Notes: generated by a model not told the origin, from the sequence alone. DNA of 64,000 nt from Leuctra nigra (GCA_934045905.1 OW203771.1:4898001-4962000); one strand, 5' to 3'. Numbered from the stretch's first letter, positions 10,682 to 22,796 are shown. Numbers and translations are program-made.

Positions 10682-13179
10682 CTGAAAGCAAACAAATGGC
10701 TTGTCTACATCAGCGTACATGATTTGCGTTTGTGATACATGCAGGGACGCAGTGGGGCCAAGGGCGGTACGTCCCGGACCTTTTTTTGAAGGTAGGGCGG
10801 CGACCTGGCTTCTTTTTGGGACACGGACAGGGCGCACCTTGCCATCCTTATAAAAACCCAAATTCATCCACGGTTTACGATTTTATTCCTTAAAATTGCA
10901 AATAAATTGTATCTTAACTTTTGTTACTAGAGAATTTTAAAATCTCTTAATCTCTGCCCAAAAATACGTAAAATCATCACTTAAATAGGTAATTTTTCCC
11001 CCAAAAAAATGGGAGGTCTTGCCCCCCAAACCCCCCGAGGGTCGTGTTTATTACGGATTATGTTAGTTTTCGACGCCCTGGCGCTTATTTTACTAGGATT
11101 GCACCCCTGGATATATGTATATTTTACCCGTAAAATCAAACTATGCAATAAGTATATATATATTTTTTTTAAACAGCCCTAGAAAGTATAACACACATTC
11201 TGCCGTGATACAGATAAGAACCGTAAGCGTCATCTTTGCACTGTATCGGATTTTACTGCACTTTATAGACTAATTTTTGCTTAGATTTCCAATGCAGTGG
11301 GCTAGAACTTTGTATCTCCATCCTACGTGCATGCATTTCAACAATTGCTTAGTCAATTTACAAAAAAATGTGTGAAACAGTAAATAAAACCAACGTATCG
11401 GTCAGTATTAAGCTTAATACCACGCAATAACCATTTCTACAGTCGAGAAAAAGTGAGAAACAGTAAAGCTAAATTAAGTATAGGAAGTTGGGTCGATACG
11501 TTATTTCGTTTTACGTAATACAACGTAAGTCCCATAATAATTCGTTTTGGATAAACTCCGAAATAATCCGAAATGCATACCATTTTAAATATCTCAAAAG
11601 TTCAATAATAAATGTGTGGCATGCAAAAACGCAATTGTGTCAATATCTCCGAATATTTTTTCTCAAATGTATGGCCGATACGTTTCTCATCCGCAACACG
11701 TGGCGAAAGCATGTCAAAACATAATGTTGCATTGAGTGATTATTTAATGTGTTATTTGCCAGAAATCACGAATTAAAATCACTGATTATAATAAACGATG
11801 CACCATCAATTTTATTTATTATTACCTAATATTTGTCCTTGACATTTAACATTATATTTGTAGATATTACTCCCTAATTTTGTTATTTTATTAGTATGTA
11901 AAAATCATGATTAAATTAAGTAGTATTACAAAACTATCAGAAGAATTACTTATCAATAGTCCAATTTTCTCTTTGAAACATGACATTTAGAAACCACTAA
12001 GCTCACAAATGGGTTTTCATTAAAACCACGGGCAGTAATGAATTTATAATGATAAACTAATTGATAATTAAGATTTAATTGCCCGACGTTCTCCCCTCCC
12101 CTACCTGTGTTTAGGTTGTACAGTCAATAATGTAACGCTGTACCTTTTCCACGCTTATACATGATTACACAAATCAAGTAACAATTAAAATCTGTGATCA
12201 CTTTTCAATCTCAAATTAGTAGCATTTACAACACCATTTCTATCCAACACAAAATGTCAGTATTAATTTTTCTCTAGACACTAATTTTACAAATATAATA
12301 ATATTTTTGAAAAAAGTTGACAATTTCATTAATTCATTTTCCATATTACAAAATCCAAAATATACCCCGCTGGGTCTCAGATCTCAAGTCCAAAGGGTCA
12401 TGTTTTCAGGAAAGCACTCCGTTATCAAATTTCCTTTTCACAAGTGTCTTTTATGTTGCGTAATTACCCCCCCCCCTCCTGCACCACCCAACCACATCAT
12501 AAACTTTCCACCCCTTGCACAAGATTACAAAATAAACAAGTGGCTTTGAAATGTAAGTACATAATTTTTTAATAAAATTTAGTTTATATTTTGTCAGTAG
12601 TTTTAAAAATAATTGCTGAAGTACAAAATATAAATTACCCCGCTAGCGCAGCATATCTGTATTAAAATCAGTTATACCAATATTAGACATACAAATATTT
12701 GAAAACTGGCCTTCCCCTATTTTGCATTTTGTATTATTTTATAATTTCAGACGAAATCCGACATAAACTCAAAGTCAACAAAGATTTAAACTATTCTGAA
12801 AGCTGACCGAGCCCATTAACCAAAAAGGTCAACAGTAGGTACAGTCACCTCAAAACCCAGTAGACCCTCTCCCAAAAAGTGGAAGTGAACTTCAATCAAT
12901 CAAAACCAATCAAATATTCCATGCATAGAAACCAATTTATTACCGGAAATTTCTCGAGAGTCGTGAAATTACCCAGGAGATTGGCGAGGGAAAATCACCG
13001 ATTCACTCTTCAAACGGGTCGAGAAAGTTCAAACGTCATTTAGCACTTGCATGGGCAAAGGTCAATACACACATCACACTTTTTGTATCCTAGTTTAGGC
13101 TTCTTGCTTTCAAAGAAACTGATTTAAGTTAATAATAATTTTCAATAAAAATATTTAAGTGATTTTTTTTTACGAGTTT
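10682..13179. other. Intron or upstream region of gene B
   Basis: AT-rich. At 10740-10870 a short GC-richer block is open on the minus strand (segment KDGKVRPVRVPKRS) but has no clear splice frame and could be a repeat remnant. C-rich runs occur near 11025 and 12467. No gene is supportable otherwise. Confidence 0.4.
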
Positions 13180-13610
13180 TGTCTGATTGGGTTTGATAGC
13201 AATTGGCTTTGCACCACGTTGTTTACGGAGACGATGAATTCACACGAACCAAAGCTTATTAACGACTAAACACAGCACACAACGCATCCGAAACACTTGT
13301 TTACCGACACACACGAGCTAGAAACACCGAGACACGTCACATTTCGTTGTAATGACTTCAGTGACAGGAGGGTTGAGCAAGTAGCAGTACAACCACCCCT
13401 GGCTGTTTACGCGAGGGTGGAAGTGAGGGTTGGTTGGGACTCGGCCGCTAGGGAGGCGTCGTGACGGCGATCGAAGTGCGACGCCCTTGCTGCTGGGAGT
13501 TCCACAGAGTGCAGGGAGATGGCGCCAGCTGCCGGCGCGGGAGATTCAAACTTTTTGGAAATATTTTGACTCGGGTAATTTTTGAATTTCACCCTGTCAA
13601 CTTACTCAAT
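13180..13610 (-). promoter_or_regulatory. GC-rich island, candidate 5' region of gene B
   Basis: A CpG-rich stretch of about 200 bp (13400-13560) stands out in AT-rich DNA, 2.7 kb upstream of the gene B exon on the minus strand. A 61-codon frame crosses it without clear coding character. I infer a promoter or 5' UTR exon from composition and position only; no TATA box or initiator is diagnostic. Confidence 0.25.
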
Positions 13611-14427
13611 AGGGGCTGTGGATCAAGGACGTCACTCTAAAAATGGGTTATGGTGACACCCTTTCACAAGCTTTCTCTACCCCCCCCCCCCCCCCCCCTC
13701 CCCCTTAATAGAATTTGTCTGACTGAAATAAATTGTTTTAGAGAAATTTCAGGTCCCGACATATCAGCTGAAATTTAATATGCGTTAAAATGTCTTATCT
13801 AAACGTGACGCCCCACTTGCCCCTGAACCCCTCCCACCCCCTACCCCCCTGAAGAGTGTTGTCATTTATGCACAGCCCAATATAAATAGATTTGTTTTTA
13901 ATTATAATTCTAGGCAAAAGTTACTTCATTATTACTTCACAAATATAAGTAAACATACACATAAAGATAATTATATTAATTTATAAATTGGATTCAATTG
14001 AACAATTTGGACAGATACCAACCTAAATTTTACTTTGTTGAATACTCCGAATTCATGTTTAGCGGGACGGTTGATTCACGCCAGCCAAGCCAAATAATAA
14101 AGACTAGCAAGATCACACTTTTTCTGTGAGAAAATTCACATAAAATGTGCGCGAAGAATTCAAGGAATAATCTCAAATAGTTTTGAAATGTTATATTATT
14201 ATACGGAGCATCCGACACACCTTGATCCGACCCGACACACACCTGGCCCATAATTAGTATTCCAAGAATTAAATAGTAAAACTGAAGTTTAATTACACAC
14301 CTAAGATTATAAACTTTATACATACAAAAAGCATTATAAATTAACATTTTAATATAAGTGTGCAACATTTTTAGTGACTTCCATGAACTAGAATCACAGA
14401 AAAACAAAATTGCAGTTTTTTCTACTA
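13611..14427. other. AT-rich intergenic DNA with poly-C tract
   Basis: Includes a pure C run of about 18 nt at 13681. No supportable gene; the 147-codon minus frame at 14030-14473 runs into the neighbouring MITE and is not coding-like. Confidence 0.4.
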
Positions 14428-14963
14428 TTAAGGTGCTGCAAGCGCGAGCGATTTTGCAGCTTTTTGTAGACACTTTTTGCGATACGATTGGAGACGAAAT
14501 GGGTAGACCAAATTATTTGAAATTTTAATAGTGATTAGATAAAAGATAAACTTAGGGTTATCCCTTGGTACATTTTTATTTTTTGTTTCGTTAATTAGTA
14601 ATAATTAGTGGATTTTTGGTGAAAAATTAGCTATTTTCTCGTCTCCCTGGGCGCCGTATAAAATTAAATTTCAAAAATGTGCCAAGGGATAACCCTAAGT
14701 TTGTCATTCATCTGATCATGATTAAAATTTGAGATCAATTGGTTAACGGGTTTGGTCTCCAATCGTATCGCAAATTTCAAAGTTTTGCGCGGTTTTGTTG
14801 AATAACCGGCGTCTAATTAACGATGCAATAAGCAAAAATTAAAAAGGGCTACTAATATACAATCAGACTGATCATGGGAACATCCTGTAATAGTTACACT
14901 CACTTATGAAACAATTTTTCTCTCTCAATTTTCTAAAACAGCCGAGCGCTAGTATCACCTTAA
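14428..14963. mobile_element. MITE with TTAA target site and long inverted arms
   Basis: Flanked by TTAA on both sides (14428-14431 and 14960-14963). Left end AAGGTGCTGCAAGCGCGAGC, right end the inverted relative AAGGTGATACTAGCGCTCGG. Subterminal arms pair further inside: CGATACGATTGGAGACGAAA on the left with its complement near 14755, and AAACTTAGGGTTATCCCTTG with its complement near 14685. A TTAA duplication is the hallmark of piggyBac-type insertion. Relatives occur at 22388-22567 and 36958-37145. Confidence 0.75.
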
Positions 14964-16397
14964 TGCTCGTTATGTTTTGACTGCATTGAGATGCACGCAA
15001 TTCTATCAGCATTCGCACACTGTTGCATCACCATTAAATAAATGATATTATTACACAGGACTGCGGTATTTTTTTCTAGTAAAGAAAAAATATGTAGAAA
15101 TTATTTAAGTAAAAAATATTAGAATTAAATTAAAAATTTAATATTCCTCTGGCAATAATTCGCTTCTCACTTTGCCCCCCCCCCCTCTTCCCCCCACCAT
15201 GGACCTCGCCAAGGTTTTGAAACGCAAGTTGGCTCAGGCATTTACGCTCAGTACTTGAGGTTCCCTAGGCCACGACCGCCTCCTTCCCAACGTCAATCCT
15301 TACCTATTATTTACCAATGTCATCCGTCACCTTAAGCCAGATTGTATACATTTAAAAATAAGAGGATGGGAGTAGAAGGAATTAAGCTGCAGAGAAAGTT
15401 AAACTGTAGAATATGAGATCTCTTGTTTATTAATTAATCAATTTGTGTAATAGTAGATCATTCATTGACAACCCTAGGTTCCAATTGTCTCAACTAAATC
15501 AACTCAATAATACATGGGTTGTTGCCATAGAAACCACTGCAACGAACTGGACTAAATATCGAAATGAATAGACAAATGAATCCATACACTGTGATTATCT
15601 AGTGAAGAACACGGTCTGAAGAGAAAGTACTATGGATGTTATAGCCTGCAAATATCTGCAAATATAAAACTACCAATAAAAATTAATTTAAACAAAATTT
15701 AATATGACAATATCATCTGACGTCACAGAGGACTAACATCTAACTGGTGGACAGATTCATTATCATTCTTGATATTATTTCCTTAATTTATTTGATACTT
15801 TTCCGTCTTTCATTTTAGTATCTTTCTTTCACAATTATATTTAAAATCCTATTAAACTATTGAATTGCCTGTCCCCCAACAAAATAAACATGATTAAGTT
15901 ATGTTACCATAGCAACCTAGGTTGTTGCAACTTCCCTATAAGATATCAATATTTTAACATAAGAGACTCAACTGATTTTATCTTGCGAATAAAACTTTTC
16001 TCCCTCTCACAACTATTAATTTAGAAACATTACCTACTTTCCCACACTTCTATATAAAATCTTTACTAGACGAACTGTGATCTATTCACGTCTCATAAAA
16101 TACACATTTGTAGAAGAAATAAATTAAAATGTAACACAAATATTGATTGATCTAGCCTATAATGAAACAAACTACCCTTCCGTCAACTATTTCCTATCAA
16201 CAAGTGATGATAACAGTCAGATATTAGTGAACTAGATAGTAGAATGGAACCAGAGCCACAAGATTGTGATTCAATCTTGTGACTCTGGGATTCTCGATTT
16301 ATTATCATGATGATTGTAACATGTACTTACATTATTAAACAGTTTGTACATCCGAGCAAGAGAACAGTCATCAGTTTTACAGGACATGGGAGACTGA
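14964..16397. other. Intergenic DNA with a SINE fragment
   Basis: 15262-15345 matches the middle of the tRNA-derived SINE of this window (GGCCACGACCGCCTCC, then CAATCCTTACCTATT). A C-rich run lies at 15174-15195. The rest is AT-rich with no gene seen. 16250-16290 holds a short inverted repeat (CAGAGCCACAAGATTG and its complement CAATCTTGTGACTCTG). Confidence 0.5.
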
Positions 16398-16502
16398 TGA
16401 CGTCATTCATAGGTGACGTCACTTTCCGATGACGTCATACTTGTGTGACGTCACACACCGATGACGTCATAAACGAATGACGTCACTTTTGAGATGACGC
16501 AA
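16398..16502. promoter_or_regulatory. Homotypic array of six CRE palindromes, 16-bp period
   Basis: TGACGTCA occurs perfectly at 16398, 16414, 16430, 16446, 16462 and 16478, exactly 16 bp apart. A degenerate seventh copy (TGACGCAA) starts at 16495. The 8-bp spacers differ from one another. Flanking bases are mostly self-complementary and alternate: ATGACGTCAT, GTGACGTCAC, ATGACGTCAT, GTGACGTCAC, ATGACGTCAT, then ATGACGTCAC. TGACGTCA is the CREB/ATF (bZIP) consensus. The array lies between the 3' end of gene A and the GC island upstream of gene B. Binding is inferred; an alternative is a 16-bp minisatellite whose core happens to be preserved. Confidence 0.7.
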
Positions 16503-19190
16503 TACCTTAGTTTCTAGGTATGTCTTAATTTAATATTTTTGCTTCTTCCGAGTTATTTTAGTAAAGATACTTCTGTCGCTTGGAAGCAAAAGGGCGGATG
16601 TCAATAAACTCGATTTTAAGTTACACGCTATTGAACACTAAATCTAAGTCCTAGGTGTAAATAGACTGAAGTTTACAAATACAGATATAGTGAATTATCT
16701 TTCAAAATGACTGATGTCACAATAACATTTAATGAGTGAAATAGCTAACCGCCCTTCTTCTTCTGTGTCTACAGTTAATTTGTTCTAATTTGTATTTTTA
16801 TTTTATCCTATTTGGAAGATTTAACAGTAATTTATTGGTTGAATTAAGACGTAGAAACAGCAAGAATATTTGATATTTAGTCACCTCAAAGAGTGGGCCA
16901 TTACCTTCTGAGGAAATCATTATTAGGAAGTTAAACTAATTTAAAGTTTTGAATTTTCTAGATTTAACCAACTAGTTGAACAAATCTAAGATTTAGGATC
17001 CACAAAGTCTTTATTACACACAATTTGGAGATTTTCCCTTAGTTTTTACGAATTTTAATTCCATGATTAAAATTTCGTTATATTAAAAAATAATGCACTT
17101 ATAAATGATGTTATCTATTTTCTATACACTGGTTTAAAATTCTAATATTTAAGATATAATTAAACATATTTGGAAGATGGTATTTAATACTGCTGTAAAT
17201 GCATAATTTTTATAGACTAAAGTACATGGTGCCAAATAATTAATTACTGCTTAAGTTACTTTAGATTATAGGATTCGAGGTGCAGAGAGAGGTTCTTAAA
17301 ATTGTGTTTTTTTAGTTTCATTCTTAAAAAAGAAGAAAAAACATTGTACTTCAAACATATAATGCCATTAACTATAGTACATTACGACCTCCAAGTGCTT
17401 TATTTTGCTATTAATTTCACGTTTGAGATCCTTGTAATACTACAGTGTATGGCATTGTAATTTTATATTTGGTTATATCATGTTTAAAACAATCAACAAT
17501 GTAACTAACAAAAAGAAACTAAATATACGTAATAACGTGAGTTTGACGTGCTTTACAATTTGATATTTAAAAAATTCTGTTGGTGTGAAGAAAAAAACTA
17601 AAAAAACACACTTTGAAGAACGTTTTTGTCCCGTTGAATAACCGAGGCTCCTAAATACAGGTGAACTTGATAAACTTGTTCCGTAGACTTATCTAAAAAC
17701 AAAACACAGATTCCTTAGGAGGAAAACTATGGAATACACCAAGACTTTTGTTTTGACACACTCGACGTTTCACATTAGGATCACAATCACATTGGTAGAC
17801 ATTGATTACGTCACAATAACACTTCGGCCGTTTGAACATCCGAAGACTAAGTATATAACATTGAAAAATATACATTTAAAACGTAAGTTTTCCCTCTTAG
17901 CTCGATATGAATATCAACTTCATTTGATCAACATTTATATCTGACTCACACTTTATTGTTATCAACATTGATTACTTTCACATTTATGATTATCTTAAAA
18001 TTTGTATGAAATGTTTCACGCATGCAAACAGGAACTTGTACGATTAGACAAGTATTTTATAAACTTTAATTTTTTGTGCGCCGTCTTTTCTGTGATATTC
18101 AAGAACATTTACAGTACAAGTCAGTCAATTAATGCTATTGAATGCTCTTGTTTTATACAAACTTTAGATTTTGTTTTATATTACAATCAAACGTTGAGGG
18201 ACTTCAGCTTTTGATATTAGAGTAAACTTTCTTTAAATTCGAGGCAAATTCAGTCCTATGGTTATTTACAACCACAATTCATTCTTATTTCGTATGCTTG
18301 ACAGATTTAACAAAACCGTGGCTTTAATTGTTTTTCAATTTTTAGTTTTATTTAATGAAGTTGAAATCCCCTGAGTTTCAATAAATTGTACCTCGTTTGA
18401 TCGTAGGTTTTTAGTTTTGACTCACTTATTTACCCAATTGCATATTCACATTCCATTAAAGACACTGATTTGGAGATATAGTTTGTATTTTATTACAATT
18501 TTGCCTAAACTTTGCAACAGCGCTTTAGAATTTCTTAAAAATGTTCACATCACAATATTTACATAATTATTTTAAATATTTTGATTGCATATTTATTGTT
18601 GATACGTTTTCTTCACACGGCTTACATGAATGTCAAAGTCCAGCGAAAACTTTCCCCAGAATAGTAAATTCAATAAAATAGAATGGATGATTTATTATTG
18701 ATTCAATAACGATCGACTGAATTATTAATATTAGAAATGCCTACACATTCAGAACAGAAATACAATGTTTTACTTAATTAAGAAAGGAATGTGATTTAGG
18801 GTCTGATTGGGTTATGTGCTGATGAAAGTAAATTTGTGTTACATTATTAATAAAACGCATCTGAAACTCTGTTTCTCAAATCTAATCTCATCAAATCGGT
18901 CAAGTACTTACATTTATTATGCTTATTTTGAAATGTTAATCAAATTTTATTTATGCATGGTTATAGAATAATTTTCCGCGACTTACAAATAATTACGTTA
19001 ATTTTGCAGATGTTATTTCAGTAAGAATTAAAGCAGCATTCTCGTCTGATATTAATTCGCATGCAATACGAAGGCACGCGAATCAAAGCGTTACACAGAG
19101 CGTTTTAATAATAATGAAAGCGTATCACCAGTATACTTGCAATCAACACTTGACCCGATCTTGCCCTCCTAAATACTAAGTTGTATTATA
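16503..19190. other. AT-rich intergenic DNA
   Basis: No exon-like island. The 60- to 70-codon frames near 17693-18214 are AT-rich chance frames. 19070-19110 carries a fragment of the Helitron-like 3' end (GCGTTACACAGAGCGTTTTA). Confidence 0.45.
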
Positions 19191-19726
19191 CTGCAGTTCA
19201 TAAACCGCAATTTGGGGGTCAATAGTGCAAATAGTGATAGAATCATGAAAATTTGTGTACTTACTAATTCGACCATGAGAAATCCAAAAATTTATGGCCC
19301 CAAGCTGAATTCCTACAACTTTTGGAGTAATTGATAAATGAAGTCATACGTTTTAGTAAAATTGTCAAATTATACACGCTGTTTTCTGTAGATTTTCATT
19401 CTTTATGAATGAAAGCACAAATTAAGGATTTGGAGATTGATTTTAATATCTTAATTATTTAATTGAAGTCTGAATTAATATCAAATTTAATTAAAACAAT
19501 TAACGATTTATAATTAAAATAGTAATTATATATTATATTCAATTTTAAAATTTACAAAAAGTCGCCAACTTCTTGTGTTATTTGACATTAAGTTGTTTAA
19601 TTTAATTAGTAAATAACTCCATAGTGCAGGAATTCAGCTTAGGGCCATAAATTTTTGAGATTCTCATGGTCGAATTTTCATGTTTCTATCACGTTTGCAC
19701 TATTGTTGGGTTTATGGACTGCACTG
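19191..19726. mobile_element. MITE with ~100-bp inverted arms in gene A 3' region
   Basis: The left end CTGCAGTTCATAAACC pairs with the right end GGGTTTATGGACTGCACT. Inside, TTCGACCATGAGAAATCC (left) is complementary to the region near 19655-19675, and GGCCCCAAGCTGAATTCCT (left) to AGGAATTCAGCTTAGGGCC near 19628. The central part is AT-rich. It ends about 50 bp downstream of the gene A stop codon, so it lies in, or next to, the 3' UTR. Confidence 0.7.
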
Positions 19727-19776
19727 ACAGAAATGATAACATGGTAGAATCTATCACGTACAGAATGTGTATTCAA

Positions 19777-20516
19777 CTACTTGACAAACAAGTCCTTCAA
19801 CGTCGAGCATATCGACGACGATTCACACGAATCCGAACTGGCCGTCGCCTCGTCGTCCTTGGGGAACCACGCGCCACTCTTCCCGTTCTTCTTCGCCCCG
19901 GGCTGCGTCTCCCCGCTGCTCCTCCTGCTGCCGCCGGCAAGGAACACTTCAATGGCACTGCCCAGCACTTGCGCGTCGACCACCGAACCACTCCTTTCGT
20001 CCCACACCACCTTCCCGCCGTCCTTCCCTTTCGCCTCCTTCTTCTTGACCACTTCCACCTTCCTCTCGTCGATGCATGTCACCTGCGCGGGCTCGTTGGG
20101 TTTCTGGCGCACCTCCGTCTCCGTCTTCTTCGGTTGATGTCGCCGCACGAACCAGCTGGCGGGCACCTTCTCGGCCGGCTTGCTCGTCCTCACCGTCGAC
20201 AACAGCATCGACACGTCGAAACTGTTCGACCTCGACTCCTTCATCCTGGTGCGCTTCTGTTCCAGACTGGCGACGACCTTGGGCGGCGGGGATTCCTTCT
20301 TGACGGGGATCGGAGGCGACTCTTGCGACCGTTGGTTAATCTCCTGCGCGGAGGAGGCGAGGGAGGAGAGGATGGAGATGAGGTCGGTGTTTGAGCACAC
20401 GATGCCGGGGAGGAGTTGGTTGCCGGAGCGGCCGGGGACTTGCTCGGAGGCGCGACGCTTGGCGGGCGGAGGCGCCGGCAGACTGCTGCTGGTGAACTCG
20501 GAGTATCTGCGCAAGA
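19777..20516 (-). CDS. Gene A terminal coding exon
   Basis: Acceptor CTTGCGCAG at 20517-20525, then coding to a TAG stop at 19777-19779. It encodes about 242 residues starting YSEFTSSSLPAPPPAKRRAS and ending STLKDLFVK. It contains two RRxS motifs (KRRASE, SRRSSGE), a conserved-looking hydrophobic stretch (SNTDLISILSSLASSAQEIN) that could form a helix, a Lys/Glu-rich middle, and a Ser-rich C-terminus. The first base completes an AGA codon with the AG left over from the exon at 21742-21866, giving the continuous peptide GESRRYSEF. GC-rich third positions stand out against the surrounding AT-rich DNA. Family not recognised. A weak GT (TTTGTCAAG) lies just before the stop, so termination here is likely but not certain. 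Confidence 0.85.
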
Positions 20517-21741
20517 GTCATGGCCATCAAGCAGATTTACAAGCACTTACACATCAACAACAGTCTCTTCTTTATCTAGACGTTTAGACATACACCTCCC
20601 CAACCCCATCACAGAGAGGACGTCAACTTCCAGATTTTCGCAGTCTGAAAATGGCCAATAACAATCGTCGGAAATCGGAAGGTTACGAACCGCAGCGCTC
20701 CTGAAACGCTGTGGTGGTGGGAACTGAGAGAACTATTCGTTACGTATATAATCTAAATATGTAAATATTTATTAATATATACGTCCATATTTTTCAATAA
20801 GTATGCATAAAAATAAATAAATATTTTTTAATTATTATTTACGTATTTAATACGTTTACTATACGAATCACGACGATAATGTATCGACTGAGTCATCGAC
20901 TGTTTATTTACTTCCATTGTCACGTGGAAGATGGCGCTGGGGAGTCTACATTCCAGACTTTTCTGTGCTTCAAGGATTAGCATTGACATAATTGTAAGAT
21001 GATGCTCTTCCCTGTGGTGGGGTGGGGGAAGTGTATGTCTACTCTCTTTAGCCTAAATTTCATAAACAGTCTAATAATAGCTGTACATTTTTATTGATGG
21101 TTGTCACGTCATTAAGTTCAGTCAATATTGGTCATTCGAAAAGGTGAAGCTAACAGTTCTTATATACATGAAATTGTAGTAGGTCAAAGTATGTAAAAAT
21201 AGTCAGACATAGATACAAAGAACCAATATAAAAGTATCTTACATTACATTTCCAGGAATATCAAATACGCTCCTGAAACTACGTCTTGTCTGTACCTATG
21301 TTCAATTTGATACTTCGATATGAATCAAAATAGAGCCTATGCTGATTGGCATGCCGCGTTTATGCCATTTTACATTTCAAAGAAAGTTTGCGTTCTCAAA
21401 TAATGTTCCTGTGAGTATGAGAATCTTTCTCCAAAATAATGGCTATACGATATTAGTTTTTTTTTACAAATAGGAATAGCGGCTTGTTTCCCTTTCCAAC
21501 AGAAATACTATTTCTACTGTACACTATTGTTGCTACAATCTAGAATCTAAGTCCATGCAGATCAAAGATAAGAAGTGCATGAGCGGAAAATTTAGAAAGA
21601 ATGATTTAATTTTACAATAGAAGGTATGAGAGCAATTTGAAAAATAGATAGAGAAGAGATACGAAAGTAAGAGAATAAAACGCTAAACTAGTAGTTGACG
21701 GTATTGTGTTATTGAACAGTATTTACATTTCTTCAATTTAC
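20517..21741 (-). other. Gene A intron
   Basis: Bounded by donor GAG|GTAAAT (21742/21741) and acceptor GCGCAG|A (20517/20516). AT-rich interior; no embedded gene seen. Confidence 0.7.
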
Positions 21742-21866
21742 CTCCTCGATTCCCCGCTGGTGTGATACCGCACGGGGGGAGGCGCCGTGGAGGTGCTGGG
21801 GACATCTGTCGCCTCCACTTCACACACCTGCTCTTGGCTGGGAGTGTTCCACATCTTCAGCTTCAC
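21742..21866 (-). CDS. Gene A exon with tandemly duplicated acceptor half
   Basis: Acceptor CTTGTATGTGTAG at 21867, donor CGAGGAG|GTAAAT at 21742. The 125 nt enter in phase 0 and leave in phase 2, exactly what the neighbours need. It encodes 41 residues beginning VKLKMWNTPSQEQVCEVEAT and ending RYHTSGESR. The first part of this exon, with its acceptor and about 30 nt of intron tail, is repeated three more times just upstream (21867-22345). Only this copy, the last in transcript order, continues into the donor at 21742. Function unknown. Confidence 0.85.
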
Positions 21867-22345
21867 CTACACATACAAGATGAGAGATAAACATGCTGGG
21901 GAGGTGCTGGGGAGGTGCTGGGGAGGCGCCGTGGAGGTGCTGGGGACATCTGTTGCCTCCACTTCACACACCTGCTCCTGGCTGGGAGTGTTCCACATCT
22001 TCAGCTTCACCTACACATACAAGATGAGAGATAAACATGCTGGGGAGGTGCTGGGGAGGTGCTGGGGAGGCGCCGTGGAGGTGCTGGGGACATCTGTCGC
22101 CTCCACTTCACACACCTGCTCTTGGCTGGGAGTGTTCCACATCTTCAGCTTCACCTACACATACAAGATGAGAGATAAACATGCTGGGGAGGCGCTGGGG
22201 AGGTGCTGGGGAGGCGCCGTGGAGGTGCTGGGGAGGCGCCGTGGAGGTGCTGGGGACATCTGTTGCCTCCACTTCACACACTTGCTCCTGGCTGGGAGTG
22301 TTCCACATCTTGAGCTTCACCTACACATGCAAGATGAGAGATAAA
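21867..22345 (-). repeat. Tandem array: three extra copies of acceptor plus exon start
   Basis: Units of 144, 144 and 166 bp each repeat the intron tail (ATCTCTCATCTTGTATGTGT, then AG) and the exon start. Exon-like 39-bp cores lie at 21972-22010, 22116-22154 and 22282-22320. All encode VKLKMWNTPSQEQ; the few differences between cores (CTG/CTC, CAG/CAA) are synonymous. Each core is followed by a usable donor (CAG or CAA, then GTGTGT). Reading past the core without splicing meets the TAG of the next unit's acceptor. Between units are short GC-rich direct repeats (GGAGGTGCTGG). Confidence 0.85.
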
Positions 22346-22387
22346 CACATTGAGACAAGAAAATATACCATTTTCCACCAAAAATCT

Positions 22388-22567
22388 ACTAATTATTACT
22401 AATTAACGAAGTAAAAAATAAAAAAATGTACCAATTGATAATCCTTAGATTTTCTTTGATGTAATCATGGTTAAAATTTCAAATCATTACGTCAACCCAT
22501 TTTGTCTCCAATCGTATCCAAAAAAGTGCCTGCAACAAGCGGCAACATCGCTCGCGCTTGCAGCACC
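22388..22567. mobile_element. Fragment of TTAA-type MITE
   Basis: Matches one half of the 14428-14963 element: ACTAATTAACGAAGTAAAAA, then TTTTGTCTCCAATCGTATCC, then CGCTCGCGCTTGCAGCACCT. Only one arm is present and the terminal TTAA is gone, so it is truncated. Confidence 0.6.
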
Positions 22568-22676
22568 TCAGGGAATTACTCGGCCCTAAATAAGATAGAA
22601 TTCGTTACATCTGCAAGCCCACATCCAGACTGCTATTCCCTCAGGGTACAGAGTTTCAGTTGGTCTCGAGCGTTAC
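22568..22676 (-). other. Gene A intron beginning
   Basis: Starts with donor GAAG|GTAACG at 22677/22676. Confidence 0.6.
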
Positions 22677-22796
22677 CTTCCTCGCCGCCTTCATCTCCGC
22701 GATGTCGTCCATGATGTCGAGCTGCAGGTTGAACTGCGAGCCGAGGTTGGAGGTGGAAGGCGGTCGCGGCATGGAGGAGGTGGAGTCACGGCGGCC
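22677..22796 (-). CDS. Gene A exon (40 codons)
   Basis: Acceptor CTGTCCAG at 22797, donor AAG|GTAACG at 22677; exactly 120 nt, phase 0 to phase 0. It encodes GRRDSTSSMPRPPSTSNLGS, then QFNLQLDIMDDIAEMKAARK. The first half holds an RRxS motif and is Ser/Pro-rich; the second looks amphipathic-helical. It follows the exon at 27509-27705 without a split codon and leads into VKLKMWNTP of the next exon. Unrecognised family. Confidence 0.85.

Noticed and set aside
16398..16502. CRISPR-like array interpretation of the 16-bp periodic sites
   Set aside because: Eukaryotic context, 8-bp palindromic units and 8-bp spacers are far too short; transcription factor sites or a minisatellite fit better.
21787..22344. 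185-codon plus-strand frame with repeats
   Set aside because: Antisense translation of the tandem exon array; the minus strand has the splice sites, phase continuity and synonymous-only variation.
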